Shown in pieces: positions 1 through 7,998 of a DNA stretch of 44,985 nt. The notes below the pieces were generated by a model, which did not search any database, was not told the origin of the DNA, and saw only the letters and a program-made list of their open reading frames with translations. A program made the translations under genes and the position numbers. Source of the DNA: Sorangium cellulosum. GTDB lineage: Bacteria > Myxococcota_A > Polyangia > Polyangiales > Polyangiaceae. Position 1 is the stretch's first letter, and each line of letters starts with the position of its first letter. The stretch is from positions 1-44,985 of the forward strand of contig NZ_JEMA01000618.1 in the NCBI RefSeq assembly GCF_001589285.1. The letters are read 5' to 3'.

Positions 1-127
1 GAGAGGCCGGGGCTGCGCCGCAGGGGCGGCCGCCGACGGACGAGCCGGGCGGAGCTGGCGCCGCGAGCTGACGCGAGGCGCCGCTGGGCGAGGCGCCGGC
101 GTCGGCGCGCTCGTCCAGCGGCGCGCG

Positions 128-754
128 TCATTTCTTCTTCAGCTCCACGGGGGACTCGCGCACCAGCATCGCGTCGGGCCCGGTCACGCGGATCTCCGCC
201 TCGATCACGTTTTCCTTCAGCTTCCCGACCAGGATGCCGGTCATCGCGTTCGGCGCGCGCGGATCGTCGGGGAAGACCGAGGCGCGGACCATGCCGTCCT
301 CGACCTTGCCGACGAGGGTCGCGTCGCCGAGCGCTCCCTTCGCCGTACCCTTCAGCTCTCCGCTCGGCTCGACGGTCACGGTCACCGTCCCGGCGCCCGT
401 GGCCACCTTGCCGTCGTCCTTCTGGCGCACGGCATCTTTGACCTTGGGGGGCAGCACGACGCTCCCTTTCTTGGCGTCGTAGCGCCCCTCCCACGTGCCC
501 TGCCACACCGGTGTGCCCTGGGGCTCGCCCGCGTCTCCCGGCGCGCCCGCGCTGGGCTGCTCCGTGGCCGCCGCGCTGGCCGCGGGCGGCGCGGCCGACG
601 CGCCCGGCTGCGACGAGGGGGGCGCGGGCCGCTCCGGTTCGCTCGGGCGCGGCGGGCTCTCCTCGCAGGCCGCGAGGACGACGAGGGTGAGGGGCAGGAG
701 GAGCGCGCGGGCGACGCCGCGCGCGCGGCGAGCTCGTGTTCCGGTGGGGTTCAC
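128..754 (-). CDS. Small Pro/Ala-rich lipoprotein of unknown function
   Basis: A 208-residue protein with an Arg-rich n-region (residues 6-16), a hydrophobic stretch and a clear lipobox LAAC that puts the lipidated Cys at residue 30. The next 50 residues are a Pro/Ala/Ser/Glu linker. The C-terminal half (about 83-205) alternates Val/Thr/Gly strands and reads as a small beta-rich domain. I do not recognise the family. The start is GTG with no strong ribosome binding site, so the exact N-terminus is uncertain, but the signal fits this start. Absence of a +2 Asp suggests outer-membrane sorting by the classical rule (inference). It lies alone, downstream of a methyltransferase on the same strand. 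Confidence 0.7.
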   Translation of the reverse strand: MNPTGTRARRARGVARALLLPLTLVVLAACEESPPRPSEPERPAPPSSQPGASAAPPAASAAATEQPSAGAPGDAGEPQGTPVWQGTWEGRYDAKKGSVVLPPKVKDAVRQKDDGKVATGAGTVTVTVEPSGELKGTAKGALGDATLVGKVEDGMVRASVFPDDPRAPNAMTGILVGKLKENVIEAEIRVTGPDAMLVRESPVELKKK

Positions 755-823
755 GCGGACGCTTTTATTACGTGCCGGGCTGGACGTCGCGCTGATTTGA
801 CGGGCCGGCGCGTCGGCCGCGCG

Positions 824-1489
824 TCACGGCGCCTTGCGAAACGCCAGGGTCCAGTGCCGGTCGCTGGTCATCTGTGCGCATTCCGGGGGAATCTGGAGCG
901 AGCGCAGCATCTCCCGCAGCTCATCGAGCGAGAGCGCCGCGCGCAGGGACGCGTCGAAGAGGGCTCGCTGGTACGCGGTGTCGTTCGCCGCATACGTGGC
1001 GACGAGGGCGGCGAGCGACGCCTCCGTTTCGGGACGGACCAGGTCGCGCACGAACAGGAGACCGCCGGGCTGGAGAACGCGGAGCATCTCGCGCAGCACC
1101 GCGATCGGCTCGGGGATGTGGTGGACGATGCTGTTCGAGAGGACGGCCGAGAACGTCTCGTCCGGCTCGGGCAGCTCCTTCGCGTCCACCACCGCGAGCG
1201 CGATGGCGTCGGTGAGCCCGGCCTGCTCCACGTGGCTGCGCCCGAGCGCGAGCATCGACGTCGCGAGATCGATCGCCTTGAGCCGCGCCGTCGGAACGCG
1301 CTTGCAAAGCTCGATGGGCAACAGGCAGGTCCCTGTGCCGACGTCGAGGGCGTATGCGAGATCGGGATCGTGGGAGAGGAGCGCGTCGCAGAACGCCGTG
1401 TTGACGGCGGCGTGGTCCATGCTGTCATAGGCCCGCGCGTCCTCGTCGGTATCCATGACCTCCGGCTCGAGCCTACGGACCAGCGGCAT
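824..1489 (-). CDS. Class I SAM-dependent methyltransferase
   Basis: A 221-residue methyltransferase of the UbiE/Methyltransf_11 type. Motif I (DVGTGTC) lies near residue 50, followed by an acidic strand end (AIDLATSM) that would hold the SAM ribose, then the post-motif region VLSNSIVHHIPEP and LRVLQPGGLLFVRDLV, which is the usual motif III. The substrate cannot be read from the sequence; small-molecule methylation is likely for this subfamily. An ATG at 1519 gives 10 more residues, but the ATG at 1489 is preceded by GAGAAGGA at proper spacing, so I chose it. No pathway genes adjoin it. Confidence 0.85.
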   Translation of the reverse strand: MPLVRRLEPEVMDTDEDARAYDSMDHAAVNTAFCDALLSHDPDLAYALDVGTGTCLLPIELCKRVPTARLKAIDLATSMLALGRSHVEQAGLTDAIALAVVDAKELPEPDETFSAVLSNSIVHHIPEPIAVLREMLRVLQPGGLLFVRDLVRPETEASLAALVATYAANDTAYQRALFDASLRAALSLDELREMLRSLQIPPECAQMTSDRHWTLAFRKAP

Positions 1490-1519
1490 GCGCGCATCCT
1501 TCTCGCGATGGGGGCGCAT

Positions 1520-2847
1520 GTCAACGAGGGGCGGCGGCTGGCCAATCTCGGCCGCCGCCGGGGGGCGCCGACACCGGGATCGTCATGAAGGATGCCCGGT
1601 CAACGCGGGAGGATGCCGGATCGGCGCAGATATGGACAGGAAGGCGTTCGAAGAAGCCGGGGTGGAGCGGGCCGGCATCTCGGCCGTCGTCCTTGCATTG
1701 GAGCAGACGACAATGTCGTAGAGGACGTGCGCCCCGGGAGCGGGCCCGCGCGCTCGAGAGCGCCGGATCGGGGGCCGAGCGCTCCGGGAGCGCCGAGCAG
1801 GAGACCTGACAATCGCGATGAGCCCGCTTCGGCGCTCTGTTATGTAACGAGGGAAAGTCTTGCCGTATGGACCACGCGTCCGCGGCCGGTCCGCCGGGCG
1901 CGACGCGCCCCCAACGCGTCACCCTGCGCCGCCCGCGGCGGCGGCCACGCGCGTGATCTCGAGACCGGCGCTGCGCTGTAGGCGCGCCTCGATCGTGGGC
2001 CGGCGGACGCCTTCGCGGCGTCGGCATTCGAAGAGCCCGGCGGGTCCCTCGTTGAACGGGCGAGGCGGTCGAAGACACGGACGCGCGCGATCCTTTTCCT
2101 TCCGCTCCGATGAGCGGATGTCGCGGGAAGAGCTCGACCATCGGCTCGCGATGAGCCTGCTGGCGATTTACCTCGTCGCGGTTGTCGCTCGAAGCGGGCG
2201 CGCGGCCGTCGCGACGCGGGCGGACGGGGAGGCAGCTCCCAGCGCGAGGCCGTGGCCTGTGCTGGTTGGACGAGGCGCTCTCGTCTCGGCGGTGATTGCC
2301 GCCCCCCCGGCGCGCGTCGTGGAGAGCCCCGCTGCGTCGCTCCGCCGGGCGGCATCGTATCAGGATCCATCATGGGTCAGTCGTGTGCCCGGGGCGTGCA
2401 ATGTAGCCATGCGCTGGTCGCCTGTGTGGCGTCGCCAGGCGCTCGCACCCTGCGCCGGGCGCTTCAATGGTTGGGTGGGAGGCGCCAGGCCGGAGGTCGA
2501 TGCGCCTCTGCGTTGTGCGCGCGCCTGCATTGCCGCCCGCGACGGGCTTGATCGAGGGAGCGGGCCGCCCGGTCTCATACAGCGGTGACCTGACCGGCCG
2601 CTAACCCGAGACACGCAATGCCGCAGTGCATCGTGAGCGGGGCTGAGAGGGATTTGTCGTGGACCGGGCCGTCCCGCGCGGGGGAGGGGTCTCGGCTATC
2701 AATTGGCGCTCGCGCCGCGGGGCGCTCATCGCTCGGCGCCTGTCGAGCAAAGCAGCCCAGCCGTTCGTGGCCGTCCAATGAGCTCTCCGATTGAGCCCGC
2801 CCGCAGCGCCTAATGAAAGAAAAGACACCCCTGTGTCCTCAATTCGC
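1520..2847. other. 1.3 kb stretch without a convincing gene
   Basis: Several Arg-rich open frames cross this stretch on both strands, but none has a recognisable domain, a good ribosome binding site or consistent GC-rich third positions. The two least unlikely are a 29-residue frame at 1632-1721 (plus), whose product begins MDRKAFEEAG and lacks the Arg bias of shadow frames, and the last 156 codons of a plus frame at 2118-2588, which opens with MSREELDHRL and a hydrophobic segment. I see no tRNA, repeat array or clear terminator. It may be a decayed gene region or a long intergenic region. Confidence 0.4.
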
Positions 2848-2875
2848 TTGACCAGGCAAGTGGCAACGGCATAGT
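2848..2875 (+). promoter_or_regulatory. Probable housekeeping promoter of the histone-like gene
   Basis: TTGACC (2848-2853) and CATAGT (2870-2875) are separated by 16 bp, matching sigma-70 consensus at 5/6 and 4/6. Transcription would start near 2882, giving a leader of about 37 nt with a GAGGGAGAG ribosome binding site before the ATG at 2919. A short inverted repeat GACAC/GTGTC lies just upstream of the -35 and could be an operator (speculative). Confidence 0.5.
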
Positions 2876-2918
2876 CGTATCCAACCGCCGAGCTGGATTC
2901 GGCGACGAGGGAGAGCAC

Positions 2919-3488
2919 ATGGCAACGGATGCCTTTTCACAGCAGATTGTAAACCTCGTGCGGAAGATGCCGGACGAGGCGATCCTCGCGCTCGTCAAGA
3001 ATCAGCTGGGCGCCGTGACCGGGGAAGCGCCGTTGGTTCCTCCGCCGGCGCCTCGCCGCAGCCGCGCGCGTGCCCGCGCTGGAGCGGTCCAGTCCAAGAC
3101 GTCTTCCGTCGCGGCCAAGCGAGGCGCCGCGCCGAAGCGCCGGCCCGGTCGCCCGCGCAGCTCGCCCGCCGCCTCGGCGGAGCGTCAGGAGACGCTCGAT
3201 GCGGTCGAGCGCGTCGTCAAAGCGAGCTCTGGCGTCAGCGCGAGCGAGGTGGCGAAGCAGGCGGGGATCCCGCAGACGCGCGCCGCCGCAGCGCTGAAGG
3301 AGCTCAAGCTGGAAAAGCGGATCTTCCAGGGGGGTGATCGCCGATTCGCTCGCTATGCAGGCGATGCGAAGACCGCCGAGCAGGCGAGCGCGAACGCACG
3401 AAAGACAGCGGCGGGGCCTGCGCCCGTGAAGAAGCCGAGCGTCAAGGGCCGCAAGCGTGTCGCCCAGGCTGCCGCGCCGGCGAAGTAG
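2919..3488 (+). CDS. Histone H1-like DNA-binding protein with AT-hook and winged helix
   Basis: A 189-residue basic protein. Residues 1-35 form an amphipathic helix region, residues 45-80 are Arg/Lys/Ala-rich and contain an AT-hook core PGRPR (76-80). Residues 87-148 look like a winged helix: SGVSASEVAKQAGIPQTRAAAALKELK reads as a helix-turn-helix and RIFQGGDRRFARY as a wing. The tail from 155 is Lys/Ala/Pro-rich, like an H1 tail. It probably binds AT-rich DNA and acts as a nucleoid protein or regulator; Myxococcus CarD and H1-like proteins are the nearest known concepts, not proven homologues. It has its own promoter and a good ribosome binding site and stands alone. Confidence 0.7.
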   Translation: MATDAFSQQIVNLVRKMPDEAILALVKNQLGAVTGEAPLVPPPAPRRSRARARAGAVQSKTSSVAAKRGAAPKRRPGRPRSSPAASAERQETLDAVERVVKASSGVSASEVAKQAGIPQTRAAAALKELKLEKRIFQGGDRRFARYAGDAKTAEQASANARKTAAGPAPVKKPSVKGRKRVAQAAAPAK

Positions 3489-3580
3489 GTCTGGCGACCA
3501 CCGCGCACGTCAACGTCAGAGGGGGATGAAGCTATGCTGACGCGCTGCGTTCAGAATGGCTGTCCCGTTCGAGACGGAGC

Positions 3581-5041
3581 TCAGGGCGGGCTCCAGGTGA
3601 GCCCGCTATCTTCAGAGGCCGCAACATACCAGCCACGTCGCGACGTCCCGGTGACGTCCGCCTGGAGGAGCATCACGAGTCGATTCCCGAAGGAGAGGAG
3701 TGCTCCGAGCTCGATACGGCCGCGCTCGCCCGTGCCTTCTCCGATGACCCTCGGGACGTCGTAGATCTTACCCGCTTCCGGCGATTGCGCGATGTAGAGC
3801 CCCCATCGCGCTGCGGCGCGGGAGGTCAGGATCGCCACGACGCCCTCGCGTGTGGGCGCCAGGGCGACGGAGCGATCATGCGGCTCCAGCCAGGGGCGAA
3901 AGGGCGGTTTCTCGGCGAGGACGCAGGCGCCTTCGAGCGTGCACGTCGCGATCGTGAGCTCTTTGGTCGCGGGCGCGACGACCTCGACCATGATTCGACC
4001 GGCCGCGCAGCCAACCGCGGCTCCGGGGGCGGCTTTCGCGGGCAGCTTCAGGACGGCTGTCTGCGTCGCGGAGATGGCGACGACGGCGGTCGTGTCGGGC
4101 GGCTGAGGCACGAGCTGGATCGACCACCCCGCGAAATCGCACGCGGGTGTCGCGGAGAGCGCGGACGTCGCCGCTGGGCTCATCACGAGCCCATCGACGC
4201 TCCTTGGCGCGTCGAGCGGCGCCCCCGGCGCGGGGACGGGCCGCACGAGGAGGTTGCGCCCGCGCAGGGACAGGAGCGCTGGCGGGCGGCCATACGGCAC
4301 GGGAAGCGCTTGTTCCTGCGCGGGCAACACCACCGGCGCGACCGGCGGAGCGCCGGGCGGCCCCGCATAGACGAGCGTCGTGCGCCGGGGCTTCGGCTCG
4401 ATGAGCAGCGCGGCGATCTCGGCGGAGAGCACCGCGGGCACGGCGTTCACCGGCGACCGCGCTCCGCGGCTCAGCTCGGGCAGGGTGACCGGCGACGGCG
4501 CCGAGAGATCGGCCGCCTCGAACGGCGCAAAGAAGAGGCTCGGCGGGTCCACCGCGGGCGGCGCCCCTGCAGCTCCGTGCGCCTGCTTCGAGCGATCCTG
4601 GCCGCGCGGACCGACGGTGAGCACGGTGGAGCCGTCCTCGCCGACCGACCAGGTCGACCACCCCTCGCGCAGGCGCCGCAGAGAGCGCCACGTCCTGCCT
4701 GCGTTGTCGGTCACGAGCGCGATCGCCTCGTTCTCGACCTCGCCTGTCACCACCGCGCGCTTGTCGTCGAGCACGAACGCCCGCTGCCACCGCGTCGACG
4801 ACGGCGCGAGCGCCGAGTGGATTCCCCGCGCCTGGCCAATGGCCGTGGTGAGCTCGTCCGAGGACGCGGCGCCCGGGGGCGGGACGGTGATCGGCTCTGC
4901 CTTCTCCTTCTTCCTGCACCCGATCGCCAGGAGGGCGCTCACGGCGGCCAAAGCCACCGCCAGTCTCCTCGAGCCGCCCCCCCGGACTCCGCGCCCGCGT
5001 CGCGGCCGCCCGGCGCCGGCCGCACCTCGCGATGCCCGCAC
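3581..5041 (-). CDS. Asp-box (BNR) repeat lipoprotein, probable beta-propeller
   Basis: A 486-residue lipoprotein. The GTG start at 5041 shares its G with the TAG stop of the upstream gene (TAGTG), so translation is coupled. A long Arg/Gly n-region, a hydrophobic segment (27-40) and Cys42 after AIG form a signal peptide with a slightly atypical lipobox. Two Asp-box motifs are visible, TDNAGRTW near 111-118 and SEDSGLTW at 476-483; such boxes mark sialidase-like or sortilin-like beta-propellers. The body between them is Ala/Pro-rich beta-type sequence. No sialidase catalytic residues are evident, so a binding or structural role at the cell surface is more likely than hydrolysis. Confidence 0.75.
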   Translation of the reverse strand: MRASRGAAGAGRPRRGRGVRGGGSRRLAVALAAVSALLAIGCRKKEKAEPITVPPPGAASSDELTTAIGQARGIHSALAPSSTRWQRAFVLDDKRAVVTGEVENEAIALVTDNAGRTWRSLRRLREGWSTWSVGEDGSTVLTVGPRGQDRSKQAHGAAGAPPAVDPPSLFFAPFEAADLSAPSPVTLPELSRGARSPVNAVPAVLSAEIAALLIEPKPRRTTLVYAGPPGAPPVAPVVLPAQEQALPVPYGRPPALLSLRGRNLLVRPVPAPGAPLDAPRSVDGLVMSPAATSALSATPACDFAGWSIQLVPQPPDTTAVVAISATQTAVLKLPAKAAPGAAVGCAAGRIMVEVVAPATKELTIATCTLEGACVLAEKPPFRPWLEPHDRSVALAPTREGVVAILTSRAAARWGLYIAQSPEAGKIYDVPRVIGEGTGERGRIELGALLSFGNRLVMLLQADVTGTSRRGWYVAASEDSGLTWSPP

Positions 5042-6027
5042 TAGTCGGCCTGCTCCGGATCCATGCAGCACCGGAAGCCCGTCGAATAGTCGTGGTACCC
5101 GAACGAGTGCGCTGTCGTGGAGTACTTGCAGCCCTCGCCGTTGCGCGTTGTGTCCATGAAGTAGCCGCCGCGGAAGGTGCCGTTCGGGTCGTCGACCCAC
5201 TCGTGGAGGTTGCCGACCATGTCGAACACGCCGTAGGCGTTGGTGCACGCCGCGCGCTCGCCCGTCGCGAGCAGCGCGTGGGACAGCTGGTTGATGAGCG
5301 GGTTGTTCATCGCCGTCGTCCAGAGCTCCTCGGACTTGATCTCGAGCAGCGCCGCGATCTCGGCGACGGGGTGCACCGGGCGCTCGTCGTCGTTGCACAC
5401 GCCGTGCTGCCGTTGCGCGCCGTACGGGAAGGTGGTGTCCTCCGGCCCGCGGCAGGCGCTCACCCACTCATCCGAGGTGCAAAGGCGCTTGCCCGACGCC
5501 GCGCACGCCATCTTGGCTTGACGGCCGCTGATGTACCCCTGCGGGATGACACCCGGCCATGACACGGCGCGTACGCGGCGCTCGTTCCCGTCGACCGGAT
5601 CGAACGGCGACCAGGGGCGCTCCCCGCTGGGCGTCAGCTCCACGAGGGAGCTCTCCCACCGATCGACGCACACGCGATCTTCGACGAGGGCCATCTCGGC
5701 GGGGCAGCGCGTGCTGCCCGTGGAGGAGACCACCTGACCGGCGCCGCTCTCGGGCGCCATGGTGGACTCGAGCGCGGCACCGTCCTTGACGGTGGTGGTC
5801 GCGCTCTCCTTCGCCTTCATGGGTCGTTCCGCGAGGACGGCGGGGCTCGCGTCGAGCGAGGCGCGCATCATCAAGCGTGGCGTGATCTGCTCCGCTGTCG
5901 TCGATCCCGGCGCGCAGCCGGCTGACGCGACCAGCAGACCTAGCAGGGCACCGCCTCGGAATGGACGCGCCCCCGACGAACGGGAAGGGGAGGTTGCCTG
6001 GCGCGGTCGAGAGGAGTCCTTGGCCAC
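5041..6027 (-). CDS. Formylglycine-generating-enzyme-domain lipoprotein, probably non-catalytic
   Basis: About 328 residues. A basic n-region, hydrophobic core GALLGLLVASAGC and Ser/Thr linker indicate a lipoprotein. The C-terminal 220 residues are an FGE-sulfatase (SUMF1/EgtB-like) domain: CVDRWESS, RRVRAVSWPGVIPQGYISGRQAKMAC, GKRLCTSDEW, FPYG, NAYGVFDMVGNLHEWV, RGGYF and the terminal GFRC. The paired active-site cysteines (C-x4-C) of true FGE are not seen where expected; the region has a single Cys (GEGCKY) and the CC after GFR. So a structural or ligand-binding role is likely. The start is uncertain: GTG at 6027 suits the signal peptide, a TTG at 6066 adds 13 residues. Its stop overlaps the start of the Asp-box lipoprotein. 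Confidence 0.8.
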   Translation of the reverse strand: MAKDSSRPRQATSPSRSSGARPFRGGALLGLLVASAGCAPGSTTAEQITPRLMMRASLDASPAVLAERPMKAKESATTTVKDGAALESTMAPESGAGQVVSSTGSTRCPAEMALVEDRVCVDRWESSLVELTPSGERPWSPFDPVDGNERRVRAVSWPGVIPQGYISGRQAKMACAASGKRLCTSDEWVSACRGPEDTTFPYGAQRQHGVCNDDERPVHPVAEIAALLEIKSEELWTTAMNNPLINQLSHALLATGERAACTNAYGVFDMVGNLHEWVDDPNGTFRGGYFMDTTRNGEGCKYSTTAHSFGYHDYSTGFRCCMDPEQAD

Positions 6028-6260
6028 GGAGGAGCCGAGGATCCCTTCCCGCCATCTTTTTTGCAACCGAATACCGCGCTCAGGGATCGCCCGAAGGCCC
6101 GTACATTGAGAGGCTGCGTACGTCTTGGCGCCAAGGTGGGCGTGAGCTGATGCGAGGCACGGAGGTCACCGGATGTGCGTCGCGTGTCGGGGGAAAAGAA
6201 CCGCGAGAGCAGAGCGGGCGCCGGTGACGCCGTTGTCTCACCTGTCCGACGGCGACCTGT

Positions 6261-6998
6261 TCAGCCCTCGAAGTACAAGGCTTCCAGGTAGCACTCGTCG
6301 TACGCCTCCTGGCAGGTGACATCGAGGTTGTTGTTCATGCACTCCACGATGGCTTCCTTTGTCGCCGTGTTGAACGGGTTCAGTTGAGCCGAGCACGTCG
6401 TGCGGTCGAACGTGTTGGCGTCGCAGGCCTCGTAGATGGTGTCGCAGATCTCCACCGCCTGGCTGGGGCACGCGTTGGCGTACACGCGGTCCATGCAGTC
6501 CTCGACGGGCGGCTGATCGCACGCCTCCTGTACGGGAATTTCGCTCAGACAGTCCACGAGATCCGCGGCGTGCCCCCGGGCGAAGATGACGAAGCCGTGC
6601 TTGCACAGCCCGTAGCCGATCGGCGGCTCGTCTCGCTCAGGGCCGCACTGGCTCGTCGCGCCCTGCGCCGGCGCGATGTTCAGCTCGTCGCACGCCGCGA
6701 CCGTGAGGTTGCCGTCCGAGTCATCGACGCACGCGCCACCCCCCTCGCCGCCGTCGCCCCCCTGGCCGCCCTCGCCGCCGTCACCTCCCCAGCCGCCGTC
6801 ACCTCCCCAGCCGCCGTCGCCTCCCCAGCCGCCGTCGCCGCCGCTGGAGGAGGAGGAGGAGGAATTGGTGACGCCGACACCGGTCGCCTGCTCCACGTCG
6901 TTGTCGGTGTCCTCCGACGTCACGACGCAGCCGTAGAACGCGGGCAAGATCAGGGTAAGCGCGAAGAAAGAATGGCGATGACGAGCAAGCATGGTCAC
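6261..6998 (-). CDS. Cys-rich lipoprotein with Gly-Trp-Gly-Gly-Asp repeats
   Basis: A 245-residue exported protein. The signal peptide ends in PAFYGC (Cys24), a weak lipobox. A Ser run and a repeat region (GGDGGWGGDGGW, about residues 52-88) form a flexible stalk. The C-terminal 155 residues carry 14 cysteines, an even number that suits seven disulfides, often as C-x3-to-x9-C pairs in helices (VDCLSE, EACDQ, EDCMD, NACPS, EICDT, EACDA, VECMN, DECYL). I do not recognise a named family; such stalk-plus-Cys-helical proteins are common surface proteins in myxobacteria. A good AGGAGG site lies just before the GTG at 6998; an ATG two codons later is also possible. Confidence 0.75.
   Translation of the reverse strand: MTMLARHRHSFFALTLILPAFYGCVVTSEDTDNDVEQATGVGVTNSSSSSSSGGDGGWGGDGGWGGDGGWGGDGGEGGQGGDGGEGGGACVDDSDGNLTVAACDELNIAPAQGATSQCGPERDEPPIGYGLCKHGFVIFARGHAADLVDCLSEIPVQEACDQPPVEDCMDRVYANACPSQAVEICDTIYEACDANTFDRTTCSAQLNPFNTATKEAIVECMNNNLDVTCQEAYDECYLEALYFEG
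6775..6837 (-). repeat. 18-bp tandem repeat encoding GGWGGD
   Basis: Three full 18-bp copies (plus-strand unit CCGCCGTCACCTCCCCAG, third copy with one change) at 6775-6792, 6793-6810 and 6811-6828, with partial copies on both sides. It lies in frame in the Cys-rich lipoprotein, so slippage would change stalk length in steps of six residues. Confidence 0.85.
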
Positions 6999-7198
6999 GT
7001 TGCCTCCTACAGTGTCAGGAAAAAGCTCCTGGGCCTGGGACGTTCGACTGAGCCTGGGGCTCTCCTATTCCCCTCGCAATCCTGTTCTTCACCGTCGCCG
7101 TGCCGCACGGGCATGCGCCCGGGTGGGCGCAGCCTGTCCGGGGGCGGCCGAGCGCCGCTCAGATCGCCAGGCCCGACTGTTTCCGTCGTGTTTCGTGA

Positions 7199-7227
7199 TT
7201 GTCAAGGCCGACCGCGAGGGGTATGAC
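7199..7227 (+). promoter_or_regulatory. Probable promoter of the ribosomal protein cluster
   Basis: TTGTCA (7199-7204) and TATGAC (7222-7227) are spaced by 17 bp, a good sigma-70 type match (5/6 and 4/6 with ideal spacing). Transcription would start near 7234, leaving an untranslated leader of about 410 nt before rplV. Confidence 0.55.
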
Positions 7228-7284
7228 CGTTCGTGGGCCGGCCCTGCGCCAGGATGCGGCCTCCCGCGCCCCTCCGGACGCGCG

Positions 7285-7350
7285 TTCAGGAAAATCTGAA
7301 AGGTTGCTCAGGGGAAACCGGCCTGAGCAACGCCCGAGCAACAAACTGAA
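7285..7350 (+). promoter_or_regulatory. Structured leader upstream of rplV with two competing pairings
   Basis: The arms GTTGCTCAGG (7303-7312) and CCTGAGCAAC (7322-7331) form a perfect 10-bp stem. GAGCAAC occurs again at 7336-7342, so GTTGCTC can pair with either copy. In the same way TTCAG (7285-7289) can pair with CTGAA at 7296-7300 or at 7346-7350. The two sets define a compact two-hairpin form and a longer nested form. Such layouts are typical of autoregulated ribosomal leaders or attenuators. No ligand can be named from the sequence, and no run of T follows either hairpin. Confidence 0.5.
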
Positions 7351-7576
7351 GGGACGCGGAAGGATCGCGCTTGCGTACCGCGCGCCCCGCTGGTAATCAC
7401 CGCGCTCCGTTTTCCCGGGCGATCGGGTGTCCTCCCGGTCTCCCAGTAGAAGAGCCGTAACGGCGCTTCGATCTCAGCTCCGCCCCTTCGGCCGCCGCGG
7501 GCCTCCCCCCGGTGACGCGAAGGGGGTTCGCGTCGGTGGACGTCGGGCTGCGACCGGAAGTGTACGACGGTGCAAC

Positions 7577-7593
7577 CGGTTCGAAGTGAACCG
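7577..7593 (+). promoter_or_regulatory. Small hairpin near the rplV start
   Basis: CGGTTC (7577-7582) and GAACCG (7588-7593) flank a 5-nt loop, 50 nt before the rplV ATG. It could be part of the same leader structure. The loop side resembles a tRNA T-arm sequence, but no tRNA surrounds it. Confidence 0.3.
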
Positions 7594-7642
7594 AAACCCG
7601 GTACGGAGTCTCTCCGCCCGCCGGTGTCGCGAGGTGTCTCGA

Positions 7643-7981
7643 ATGGTAAGCAAAGCCAGTGCGATGTTTTCGCGGATCGCCCCGCGCAAGGCACGCATGA
7701 TCGCCGATCTCGTCCGGGGTCGCGACGCGGACGAGGCGATCCAGCTGCTCTCGTTCACGCAGAAGAGCGGCGCCCCTGTCCTGCGGAAGATCATCGAGAG
7801 CGCGGTCGCGAACGCCCAGCAGGCGGGCGCCGACATCGACGCGCTCTTCATCAGCAAGGCGACCGTCGACAAGGGGCCGAACAAGTTCAACCGCCGCTGG
7901 CGGCCGCGCGCGATGGGCCGTGCGACCCGGATCACCAAGGGCGTGTCGCACATCGTCATCGAAGTCGACGAGAGAAAGTAA
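7643..7981 (+). CDS. rplV: 50S ribosomal protein L22
   Basis: A 112-residue protein with the L22 signature throughout: an N-terminal SPRKAR-like segment ([17 protein letters not shown]), the central AVANAQQ helix, and the C-terminal hook region [27 protein letters not shown], which lines the exit tunnel and binds 23S rRNA. The frame is open 72 codons further upstream, but that part is Arg-rich with no L22 similarity; the ATG at 7643 matches the family start. It is the first gene of the cluster here, unlike the usual order in which rpsS precedes it. Confidence 0.96.
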   Translation: MVSKASAMFSRIAPRKARMIADLVRGRDADEAIQLLSFTQKSGAPVLRKIIESAVANAQQAGADIDALFISKATVDKGPNKFNRRWRPRAMGRATRITKGVSHIVIEVDERK

Positions 7982-7998
7982 GTAGAGGACCTGCCGCT

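Noticed and set aside
797-1588. Plus-strand frame opposite the methyltransferase
   Set aside because: Shadow frame rich in Arg/Glu/Gly; the minus-strand methyltransferase is supported by motif I and a good ribosome binding site.
3534-3764. A short plus-strand frame after the histone-like gene
   Set aside because: It runs into the antisense of the Asp-box lipoprotein and has no ribosome binding site or recognisable content.
7577-7593. T-arm-like GGTTCGAA as part of a tRNA gene
   Set aside because: No acceptor, D-arm or anticodon arm can be built around it; only a simple hairpin remains.
7427-7642. N-terminal extension of L22
   Set aside because: The frame is open but Arg-rich, without L22 or S19 similarity, and it crosses the presumed structured leader.
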